DNA of 10,191 nucleotides. Origin: DASWHX01 sp036397995 (GTDB taxonomy: Bacteria; Bacteroidota; Bacteroidia; Cytophagales; Cyclobacteriaceae). Within the stretch, counting starts at the first letter, position 1; each line of letters starts with the position of its first letter. Location: NCBI GenBank assembly GCA_036397995.1, contig DASWHX010000221.1:1-10191 (forward strand), written 5' to 3'. Positions 1 through 6,360 of the stretch are shown piece after piece. The notes beneath the pieces were generated by a model, which ran no database searches, was not told where the DNA came from, and saw only the letters and a program-made list of their open reading frames with translations. Both the position numbers and the translations under genes were made by a program.

Positions 1-125
1 CGCAAACCCGCGATTTGCAAATCATGTGGCCGGATAAATCAGTATTTCAATCCTTTGATTATTTTACAGAGAGAAAAGTGTACGTCACGCTGGGGAGACC
101 GGTTTCGGGAAAACTTACTCTTTAA
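1..125 (+). CDS. C-terminal fragment of an unidentified protein, possibly an outer-membrane beta-barrel
   Basis: The third forward frame is open from the window edge to a TAA at 123-125 and gives 40 residues ending VYVTLGRPVSGKLTL. The alternating polar/hydrophobic pattern and the GRPxSGKLTL ending resemble the last strands of TonB-dependent receptors, but the protein does not end in the aromatic residue usual for such barrels, so the family is only a guess. Reading frame 1 is also open over this stretch, but its translation (Cys/Arg-rich, running on into gldH antisense) looks less protein-like. The gene converges on gldH and their stop codons overlap. The start and most of the gene lie outside the window. 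Confidence 0.5.
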   Translation, partial: QTRDLQIMWPDKSVFQSFDYFTERKVYVTLGRPVSGKLTL

Positions 126-610
126 TTTTCAGGCTGAAAAAATTCCACCCGTGCTCCAACCGACATAATATCGTTTAGGGTATCTTTACGCATCATTTGC
201 GCGAAATGTAAACTATAACCTCCTGATGCAGGGAACTTATAATTTTCAAAAACTTTGAACTGATGATCGAAAATATCTCCAACTCCGCTTGAACCGAAAG
301 GTTCGCCTGTTTGTGAATGAAACAGCTGAAAGTTCAGAAGCTGATCTTCAAACGCTTTATTCAAAGAGTCCTTCAACTGGCATTGAATATAAATATTTTG
401 AAAAGGATATGAAGCAGTAATTCTCAGGTTCATATAAAGACTATATGTAGAAGTGTGGTCTGGTATGTGGAATGAAAAAGATTTAAGTGAATCTTTATGC
501 CAGTATTTTTGGGAGAAATTTTCATTGGTTTCAAAAACCCTTTTAGAATCGCATGATATTAATACGCCTGCTAATAGGAAGATGATAAAAAAATTATGAA
601 TTCTTATCAT
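122..610 (-). CDS. gldH: GldH-type gliding motility lipoprotein
   Basis: This is a 162-residue predicted lipoprotein. Residues 1-20 form a signal peptide (charged MIRIHN, hydrophobic core, lipobox LISC at 17-20), so mature Cys20 should be lipidated. The body carries landmarks I associate with the GldH family: RVFE just after the Cys, WHKDS and a FxIPD segment near 37-51, YPFQN near 68-72, a GxxGDIFD stretch near 109-115, YKFPASGGY at 124-132, MRKD at 140-143 and a C-terminal SVGARVE. In Flavobacterium johnsoniae GldH is a lipoprotein needed for gliding, but homologues also occur in non-gliding Bacteroidota, so motility cannot be inferred from this gene alone. The frame stays open upstream to 763, but I chose the ATG at 608-610 because it alone puts the signal peptide at the N-terminus. 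The start overlaps the end of ricT by 17 bp, which suggests translational coupling. Confidence 0.85.
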   Translation of the reverse strand: MIRIHNFFIIFLLAGVLISCDSKRVFETNENFSQKYWHKDSLKSFSFHIPDHTSTYSLYMNLRITASYPFQNIYIQCQLKDSLNKAFEDQLLNFQLFHSQTGEPFGSSGVGDIFDHQFKVFENYKFPASGGYSLHFAQMMRKDTLNDIMSVGARVEFFQPEN

Positions 611-1751
611 TAGGTCTCTGCCTGTTATTAGGGTTCCGATTCTTGCGTTTTTTGTTCTTCCGTTTTTTGGGCCTGCCTTTATCTGCAAATTTTTTATCCA
701 GACGTTCCAAATCACGGCTAATCGCTCTGACTTTTTCTTCACGAGCAAAGTCGGTATCTTCAAGCAGTGTAGCGGGTTTCTTGCCTTGTTTATTCAGGCT
801 TTGAATTTCCACAACGCGGGATACATCCACAGGGTGCCAGGTGTTTTCGCTCTCATATCCAAACCACATAAGCTTTCTAAAGATGTCTGTCTTTTGCAAA
901 ACCGCATTTCCTTTTTCTGTCACAAGGGGCTCTTCAACTTCAGGAATATCTTTCAGAGCATCTATATACGTTTCCAGCTCATAGTTTAGGCAGCACTTAA
1001 GTCGTCCGCATTGACCGGAAAGTTTAGTGGGGTTCAGGGAAAGCTTTTGGTAACGGGCAGCACTTATTGTGACACTTTTAAAATCGCTCAACCAGGTTGA
1101 GCAGCACAATTCCCGGCCACAACTTCCAACACCGCCGATTCTGCCTGCTTCCTGCCGTAAACTTATTTGACGCATCTCCACCCTAATCTTGAATTCGGTG
1201 GCAAGCATCTTAATAAGTTCCCGAAAATCAACCCGGTCTTCAGCTGAATAAAAGAAAGTGGCTTTGGAATTGTCACCCTGGAATTCTACATCAGTCAGTT
1301 TCATTTCGAGCCCCAGGTCTTTTATGATTTGACGAGTCCGGTATAAAGTATTTGACTCCCGATTCTGCACTGTTGCAAGTTTTTCTAAATCCTTCGTAGT
1401 TGCAAGGCGGTAAATTTTTCTCACTTGATCGTCGTTGGTGATACCTTTCTTTTGCATTTGCAGCCTTACCAACTCACCCTGCAAAGAGATATAGCCAACA
1501 TGATGGCCATTGGGTACATCCACTACAACCGGATCGCCTGTTATAATATCCAGACTTTCCGCATTGCGAAAAAATTCCTTTCTTCCTGACTTAAACCGCA
1601 CTTCAACCACATCGAACTTCTGTGAAGCAGGGATTTCCATATCTGTTAACCAATCAAACACGTTCATCTTGTTGCAGCCACCGGTAAGACAGCCGCCGTT
1701 ATTACGACAACCTGCAACTACACCACCGGATTTACATGTACTGCATCCCAT
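594..1751 (-). CDS. ricT: PSP1-domain regulatory protein, RicT/YaaT homologue with Cys-rich N-terminus
   Basis: This 385-residue protein matches RicT (YaaT) of Bacillus subtilis along its core. Landmarks are DVVEVRFKSGRKEFF (47-61), GLEMKLTDVEF (147-157), AEDRVDFRELIK (170-181), RQISLRQEA (194-202), two CX4CC motifs (Cys211/216/217 and Cys248/253/254) and LSLNPTKLSGQCGR (237-250). In B. subtilis RicT works with RicA and RicF in an Fe-S-containing complex that modulates RNase Y processing; whether that holds here is inference. Two features differ from the Bacillus protein: a leading segment with five cysteines (3, 6, 15, 21, 26) before the PSP1 region, and a Lys/Arg/Asn-rich tail (about 356-385) that may bind RNA. 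The start is the first ATG, keeping the Cys-rich segment. It lies 60 bp after purD and overlaps gldH by 17 bp. I saw no TAnnTTTG element just upstream, so it is probably transcribed from farther up. Confidence 0.88.
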   Translation of the reverse strand: MGCSTCKSGGVVAGCRNNGGCLTGGCNKMNVFDWLTDMEIPASQKFDVVEVRFKSGRKEFFRNAESLDIITGDPVVVDVPNGHHVGYISLQGELVRLQMQKKGITNDDQVRKIYRLATTKDLEKLATVQNRESNTLYRTRQIIKDLGLEMKLTDVEFQGDNSKATFFYSAEDRVDFRELIKMLATEFKIRVEMRQISLRQEAGRIGGVGSCGRELCCSTWLSDFKSVTISAARYQKLSLNPTKLSGQCGRLKCCLNYELETYIDALKDIPEVEEPLVTEKGNAVLQKTDIFRKLMWFGYESENTWHPVDVSRVVEIQSLNKQGKKPATLLEDTDFAREEKVRAISRDLERLDKKFADKGRPKKRKNKKRKNRNPNNRQRPNDKNS

Positions 1752-1811
1752 ATTTTATCTATTTCTTTCAGACAAGGAGTAAAATTAAGGTAAATAGAGC
1801 TAATAGTAAAG

Positions 1812-3098
1812 TCAGGACATTGCAAGGATGTCCTGGCCAATATCATTCCTGTGATATTCGCCTTCCCAACTGATCATGGACACTCCCTGGTAAGACCGCG
1901 ATAATGCTGTCTGCATGCTTTCGCCCATTCCGGTGATTGCCAGAATCCTTCCCCCATTGGTTACTATCTGACCATCTTTTTTTTCGGTTCCGGCATGAAA
2001 GGTGAGCCAATTGGATTCCAGATCAAGGCCTTCTATTGACTTTCCTTTGTTATATGGGCCGGGGTATCCTTCAGCCACCATTACCACTGTGGTGGCAGCC
2101 CGTTTATCAAAATTTACCTGGAAATCATTCAGCGTGTGCCGGCTGGTTGCCTGAAATAGTTCAGCCAGGTCACAATTTAATCTGGGTATTACCACCTGGC
2201 TTTCAGGATCACCCATCCTTACATTATATTCAATTACATACGGATTACCATTTACAATCATCAATCCGATAAAGATGAATCCAATATATGGGATTCCATC
2301 AGACTTCAATCCTTTTATGGTAGGTATAACTACTCGCTTTTCTATTTTTTCCATCAAAATTTTATCTGCAAATGGAACAGGACTTACTGCACCCATCCCG
2401 CCTGTGTTCGGTCCGGTGTCATTCTCGCCAATTCGCTTGTAATCTTTTGCTTCAGGAAGAATTTTATAAGATTCGCCATCGGTCAAAACAAAAACCGATA
2501 GTTCAACCCCGTCAAGGTATTCTTCGAGTAAAACTTTTGTGCTGGCTTCCCCGAACATTTTATTCTGAATCATATCCTTAAAAATGCTCCGCGCTTCTTC
2601 AAAGGATTCAGTAATGATAACCCCCTTGCCTGCGGCAAGCCCATCCGCTTTTAATACATAGGGAGCCTTAAGTGTTTTCAGGTGAACAATTCCTTCTTCA
2701 ATATTTTCCTTATGAAATGTCATGGCTTTGCCGGTCGGAATGCCATGCCTTACCATAAATTCCTTGGAGAAATCTTTACTGCCTTCCAGCCGGGCGCCGG
2801 ATTTACCCGGACCTATAATCATCAAACCTTTTAATTCTGAATCATTTTCCAAAAAATCTCTTATGCCATTAACCAGCGGAGCTTCAGGCCCAACTACAAC
2901 CAGGTTAACATTATTTTTCTTAATGAAGGTTGCAACACTTGCAAAGTCATCCGGATTTAAGGGAATATTTTTGCCAACTCCCTCTGTGCCTGCATTTCCC
3001 GGAGCTATAAAAAGTTGTTCACATAAATTACTTTGGGATAATTTCCAGGAAAGTGCGTGTTCCCGTCCTCCGGATCCGATTACAAGAATATTCATCAT
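1812..3098 (-). CDS. purD: Phosphoribosylamine-glycine ligase (GAR synthetase)
   Basis: This 428-residue protein has the normal length for PurD, the cytoplasmic enzyme that joins 5-phosphoribosylamine and glycine using ATP in the second step of de novo purine synthesis. Diagnostic motifs in order are GSGGREHAL (8-16), GPEAPLVNGI (70-79), GSKDFSKEFM (106-115), the ATP-grasp segment KADGLAAGKGV (150-160), EEYLDGVELS (192-201), DTGPNTGGMGAVS (227-239) and EYNVRMGDPE (290-299), where ATP-grasp metal ligands are expected. NGGRIL near 381-386 belongs to the C-terminal domain. All key segments look intact. Two adjacent ATGs (3096-3098 and 3093-3095) could both initiate, and the second gives the more usual MNILVIGSGG beginning. 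It sits 45 bp after recQ and 60 bp before ricT on the same strand. No other purine gene is in the window. Confidence 0.97.
   Translation of the reverse strand: MMNILVIGSGGREHALSWKLSQSNLCEQLFIAPGNAGTEGVGKNIPLNPDDFASVATFIKKNNVNLVVVGPEAPLVNGIRDFLENDSELKGLMIIGPGKSGARLEGSKDFSKEFMVRHGIPTGKAMTFHKENIEEGIVHLKTLKAPYVLKADGLAAGKGVIITESFEEARSIFKDMIQNKMFGEASTKVLLEEYLDGVELSVFVLTDGESYKILPEAKDYKRIGENDTGPNTGGMGAVSPVPFADKILMEKIEKRVVIPTIKGLKSDGIPYIGFIFIGLMIVNGNPYVIEYNVRMGDPESQVVIPRLNCDLAELFQATSRHTLNDFQVNFDKRAATTVVMVAEGYPGPYNKGKSIEGLDLESNWLTFHAGTEKKDGQIVTNGGRILAITGMGESMQTALSRSYQGVSMISWEGEYHRNDIGQDILAMS
1813..1835. other. Perfect 8-bp inverted repeat over the purD stop codon
   Basis: CAGGACAT at 1813-1820 and ATGTCCTG at 1828-1835 are exact reverse complements around a 7-base loop. 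In the purD transcript this would form a stem-loop covering the last seven sense codons and most of the TGA stop. No U-tract follows on the minus strand (the next bases are ACTTTACTATT), so it does not look like a classic intrinsic terminator. It could affect termination efficiency, mRNA 3'-end stability or purD/ricT stoichiometry, or be chance within coding sequence. Confidence 0.4.
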
Positions 3099-3112
3099 AA
3101 ATCAATTATGAT

Positions 3113-3120
3113 CAAAAATA
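3113..3120 (-). promoter_or_regulatory. Candidate Bacteroidota -7 element upstream of purD
   Basis: The minus strand reads TATTTTTG here, matching TAnnTTTG. A TTC (one mismatch from the -33 TTG) lies 20 bases upstream. It sits only about 14 bases before the first purD ATG, which would give a very short leader. In AT-rich sequence a chance match is quite possible. If real, it lets purD-ricT-gldH be transcribed independently of recQ. Confidence 0.27.
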
Positions 3121-3143
3121 TAAAAATGTGTGAGAGCAGGGAA

Positions 3144-5321
3144 TTAATTTGCGTATTCTGACAAAAACTTAATCCGCATCAATCTAATTTCTTCCTCTGA
3201 ATAATCCTGATTGGCGTCATCGTCCATAGCAACCTGAAGATCGTCGGTTTCAGCGTTGAGGAAATATTCCATCAAATCTTCCTGCCGTTCCGGGTCAAGA
3301 ACCTGGTTGATATAATAATCCAGATTAAGCTTGGTGCCGCTATAGATAATGTTCTCAATTTCCTTTAACACTTCTTCGGGTGTGGTGTTTTTGGTTTCTG
3401 AAATCTCATCTAAATCAATCTTCCGGTCTATGGCCTGAATAATATAAATTTTTAACTTTGATTTATTTATCGCTGATTTTACCACTACATCATTAGCGGT
3501 AGTAATGTCATTTTCCTTCACATACTTTTGGATGGCTTCCATGAAAACATCACCAAACTTATTGACTTTACCCATACCAACGCCATTTATCCTTGCCAAC
3601 TCTTCCTTCGAGGTAGGATAAATTGTAGCCATTTCATCAAGAGAAGGATCCTGGAAAATAACATAAGGTGGAAAGCCTTTTTCTTTAGCTACTTTCTTTC
3701 TTAGTGCCTTCAGAATTTCAAATAATTCCTCATCGCATGCGGATGCCATTGGAGCCTGGTCCGGTTCTTCTTCTTCTCCAAGGTCACTGTATTCATGATC
3801 CTTTGTAAGCTTGAGAGAGACAGGGTTCTCCAGAAAATCTTTCCCTTTATCAGACAGCTTAAGCACTCCGACATTGTCGATATCTTTCAAAATAAGTTCA
3901 TGAAGCAAGGTCTGACGAACCACAGACTTCCAAAATTCTGCTGAATGTTCATCGCCTTTTCCAAAAATATCCAGATCATCATGGTTGTAGCTCTTCACAT
4001 ATTGAGACTCTACACCACGGATAACATCCACTAAATGATCGATTCCAAATCTTTCCTTTGTTTGCCGTACCGCATCAAGCGCTGTCCAAACAAATTCTTC
4101 GCCGTCAAATTCTTCCTTGGGATGAAGACAGTTATCGCAGGCGTCGCAGTTTCCATCAAAACTTTCTCCAAAATAATGGAGAAGTTGCTTTCTTCGACAA
4201 ATGGAGGATTCCGCGTAAGAGACCATCTCCAAAAGGAGAATTGCGGCGTTCTCACGCTCCTGCACGGACTTGTCCTTATTGAATTTCTCCAGTTTGCTGA
4301 TATCGCCGGGGCTGTAAAACATAACACATTTTCCTTCCAGTCCATCTCTGCCCGCTCGTCCCGTTTCCTGGTAATAGCCTTCAACAGATTTGGGAACATT
4401 ATAGTGAATCACGAATCGCACATCCGGCTTATCAATCCCCATCCCGAAAGCAATTGTAGCTACGATCACATCCACTTCTTCATTGAGAAATGCATCCTGG
4501 TTCCTTTCTCTGACTGAACTATCGAGCCCGGCATGATATGGAGCGGCCTTGATATCATTTACATTTAAAAGAGACGCGATTTCTTCAACCTTCCTTCTGC
4601 TTAAGCAATAAATAATTCCTGACTTTCCTTTATTCTCCTTGATAAATCGAATCAATTGCTTTTTGGTGTGCTGCTTTGGTCTTACTTCATAGTAAAGATT
4701 TTTTCTGTTGAAAGAAGACTTGAAAGTGGCTGAAGTTTCAATATTCAGGTTCTTGACGATATCGATCTGAACCTTTGGAGTTGCCGTAGCAGTAAGAGCG
4801 ATAATAGCAAGGTCGCCTATCTGGGTAATGATTTGTCTTATCCTTCGATATTCCGGACGGAAATCATGACCCCACTCTGAAATACAATGGGCTTCGTCTA
4901 CGGCAACAAAAGAAATTTGCGCCTTCTTTAGAAAACTAACATTTTCCTCTTTGGTAAGAGACTCCGGAGCCACATAAAGAAGCTTAACAAAACCATCAAG
5001 TGTATCCTTTTTCACTTTATTCATCTCGGTTTTTGTAAGAGTCGAATTCAAAAACTGAGCATTTACACCCAACGCGCTTAACTGATCCACCTGATTCTTC
5101 ATCAATGCAATCAGGGGTGATATAACAATGGCAACTCCTTCACTCATTAATGCGGGCAGTTGGTAACACATTGATTTACCGGCCCCTGTGGGCATTATAA
5201 CGAAAGTATCCTTTTTGTCGAGTACATTTCTTATGATGGGAATTTGATTTCCTCTGAATTGCGAATATCCAAAGATCTCCTTGAGCTTCTCTTTTAGGAT
5301 ATCATCTTGTTCAATCAACAT
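3144..5321 (-). CDS. recQ: ATP-dependent DNA helicase RecQ
   Basis: This 725-residue protein is a RecQ-family 3'-5' superfamily 2 helicase for DNA repair and recombination. Motifs in order are FGYSQFRGNQ (17-26, motif 0), Walker A PTGAGKS (44-50), VISPLIALMKNQ (66-77), DEAH with CISEWGHDFR (142-155, motif II plus aromatic loop), ALTATATP (175-182), GIIYCLSRRK (235-244), VIVATIAFGMGIDKPDVR (285-302) and QETGRAGRDG (318-327). Cys375, 392, 395 and 398 form the RQC zinc site (CX16CX2CX2C), followed by the winged helix (about 410-500). An acidic linker (513-521) leads to an HRDC domain (about 529-603). The remaining 120 or so residues contain a helical region resembling the helix-turn-helix found at the C-terminus of some RecQ proteins, then an Asp/Glu-rich stretch (692-711). 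It is longer than E. coli RecQ because of this tail. It is divergent from kdsD and 45 bp ahead of purD. No clear promoter was seen for it. Confidence 0.97.
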   Translation of the reverse strand: MLIEQDDILKEKLKEIFGYSQFRGNQIPIIRNVLDKKDTFVIMPTGAGKSMCYQLPALMSEGVAIVISPLIALMKNQVDQLSALGVNAQFLNSTLTKTEMNKVKKDTLDGFVKLLYVAPESLTKEENVSFLKKAQISFVAVDEAHCISEWGHDFRPEYRRIRQIITQIGDLAIIALTATATPKVQIDIVKNLNIETSATFKSSFNRKNLYYEVRPKQHTKKQLIRFIKENKGKSGIIYCLSRRKVEEIASLLNVNDIKAAPYHAGLDSSVRERNQDAFLNEEVDVIVATIAFGMGIDKPDVRFVIHYNVPKSVEGYYQETGRAGRDGLEGKCVMFYSPGDISKLEKFNKDKSVQERENAAILLLEMVSYAESSICRRKQLLHYFGESFDGNCDACDNCLHPKEEFDGEEFVWTALDAVRQTKERFGIDHLVDVIRGVESQYVKSYNHDDLDIFGKGDEHSAEFWKSVVRQTLLHELILKDIDNVGVLKLSDKGKDFLENPVSLKLTKDHEYSDLGEEEEPDQAPMASACDEELFEILKALRKKVAKEKGFPPYVIFQDPSLDEMATIYPTSKEELARINGVGMGKVNKFGDVFMEAIQKYVKENDITTANDVVVKSAINKSKLKIYIIQAIDRKIDLDEISETKNTTPEEVLKEIENIIYSGTKLNLDYYINQVLDPERQEDLMEYFLNAETDDLQVAMDDDANQDYSEEEIRLMRIKFLSEYAN

Positions 5322-5357
5322 CTTAATTCACAGACTATTTTATGCGTTAAAATCCTT

Positions 5358-5365
5358 TATCTTTG
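5358..5365 (+). promoter_or_regulatory. Candidate -7 promoter element for kdsD-manC
   Basis: TATCTTTG matches the Bacteroidota -7 consensus TAnnTTTG exactly. A TTT, one base from the -33 TTG, lies 17 bases upstream at 5338-5340. Transcription would begin around 5370, about 20 bases before the kdsD start. It lies in the 70-bp divergent gap between recQ and kdsD (5322-5391). I found no equivalent element facing recQ in this gap. Confidence 0.5.
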
Positions 5366-5381
5366 CCAAGTAAAATCCAAC

Positions 5382-5394
5382 AGGTAAGGAATTG
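5382..5394 (+). promoter_or_regulatory. Ribosome-binding region and TTG start of kdsD
   Basis: The sequence AGGTAAGGAATTG places an AGG 7 bases before the TTG at 5392-5394, with a second AGGA immediately next to it. An in-frame TAA at 5371-5373 bounds the reading frame upstream, no ATG lies between that stop and the TTG, and the next in-frame ATG is at residue 76, inside the SIS domain. TTG is therefore the best-supported start codon. Confidence 0.65.
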
Positions 5395-6360
5395 AATATA
5401 GCAAAAAATATTAAGAAAATAGCTAAAGGTGTACTTTTAAATGAGGCTAATTCAATCAGAGCTATCGCAGGTTTTATTGATGATAACTTTGCAGCTTGTG
5501 TACAGGAAATTCTTGAAATAAAAGGCAGGGTAATTATCACTGGAATTGGTAAGAGCGCCATTATAGCTCAAAAAATAGTAGCAACTTTAAATAGCACCGG
5601 AACTCCATCTGTTTTCATGCATGCTGGCGATGCTATCCATGGCGATCTTGGAATCATTCAACCTGAGGACATGGTGATTTGTCTGAGTAAAAGCGGCAAT
5701 ACTCCGGAAATTAAAGTCCTTGTGCCTCTAATAAAAAGAAGGGGAGTTAAATTAGCCGCGCTGGTTAGCAATACGAATTCTTTTCTGGCCAAGCAAGCTG
5801 ACTATATTCTGAATGCGACTATTGCGGAAGAAGCTTGTCCCAATAATCTGGCTCCTACCACAAGTACCACCGCGCACATGGCGGTTGGTGATGCACTCGC
5901 CGTCTGCCTGTTGAGACTCCGGAATTTTTCATCGGAAGATTTTGCCATGCTGCATCCGGGAGGAAGCCTGGGAAAGCAATTATACCTCAAAGTTGAGGAT
6001 GTCTTTCCCGGGAATGAGCTGCCTGTTGTATCTCCCGATACTCCACTTAAGGAGGTTATACTTGAGATTTCATCGAAGCGGCTTGGTGCCACTGCCGTAG
6101 TGAATAAGAAACAAAACCTGCTGGGTATTATTACCGATGGGGATATCAGAAGAATGCTGGAAAAGCAGGCTAACATTAAATCAACAAAGGCTGCGGATAT
6201 TATGACAAAAAATCCTAAAACCGTAAGTGTGGGAGATTTTGCCGTGCATGCACTTAGCCTGATGCAGAAGAAAAACATCACTCAGGTTGTTGTTGTAGAC
6301 AATAAGAAAGTTGTGGGCTTTGTACATCTGCACGATCTTTTAAAAGAAGGACTTGTATAA
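5392..6360 (+). CDS. kdsD: D-arabinose 5-phosphate isomerase (KdsD/KpsF family)
   Basis: This 322-residue protein has a sugar-isomerase (SIS) domain followed by two CBS domains (about 201-260 and 265-322), the standard KdsD/KpsF/GutQ architecture. It converts ribulose 5-phosphate to arabinose 5-phosphate, the first committed step to Kdo for LPS. Motifs are GIGKSAIIAQK (51-61), MHAGDAIHGDLG (76-87), SKSGNTPE (99-106), EEACPNNLAPTTSTT (146-160) and LHPGGSLGK (187-195). Lys54, Glu106, Glu147 and His188 line up, at a constant offset of five, with E. coli KdsD Lys59, Glu111, Glu152 and His193, so the active site looks complete. Translation begins at a TTG. manC starts at the base after its stop, so the two are almost surely co-transcribed. 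A capsule-specific KpsF or a GutQ-like paralogue cannot be excluded from sequence alone. Confidence 0.93.
   Translation: MNIAKNIKKIAKGVLLNEANSIRAIAGFIDDNFAACVQEILEIKGRVIITGIGKSAIIAQKIVATLNSTGTPSVFMHAGDAIHGDLGIIQPEDMVICLSKSGNTPEIKVLVPLIKRRGVKLAALVSNTNSFLAKQADYILNATIAEEACPNNLAPTTSTTAHMAVGDALAVCLLRLRNFSSEDFAMLHPGGSLGKQLYLKVEDVFPGNELPVVSPDTPLKEVILEISSKRLGATAVVNKKQNLLGIITDGDIRRMLEKQANIKSTKAADIMTKNPKTVSVGDFAVHALSLMQKKNITQVVVVDNKKVVGFVHLHDLLKEGLV

Noticed and set aside
611..763. An in-frame extension adding 51 residues to the N-terminus of gldH
   Set aside because: It lies entirely inside ricT in another frame, would bury the signal peptide and lipobox, and looks like a by-product of the Lys/Arg-rich ricT tail.
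1510..1782. A 90-codon plus-strand frame opposite the ricT start
   Set aside because: It is antisense to the conserved RicT N-terminus, with no motif and no start signal of note.
1752..1811. Possible terminator or promoter in the purD-ricT gap
   Set aside because: No stem with a U-tract and no TAnnTTTG match on the minus strand could be found.
4031..4517. Open frames of 74-160 codons on both strands within recQ
   Set aside because: They overlap intact RecQ zinc-site, motif VI and RQC coding sequence and show no recognisable domains; they are shadows of recQ.
5340..5561. A minus-strand 73-codon frame crossing the recQ/kdsD gap
   Set aside because: It overlaps the kdsD N-terminus and the promoter-like element; its composition is low-complexity Ile/Leu/Phe, typical of antisense to an AT-rich gene.
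5802..6281. A 159-codon minus-strand frame opposite kdsD
   Set aside because: It is antisense to the well-supported KdsD SIS and CBS domains, and its hydrophobic composition is what antisense of such a gene tends to give.
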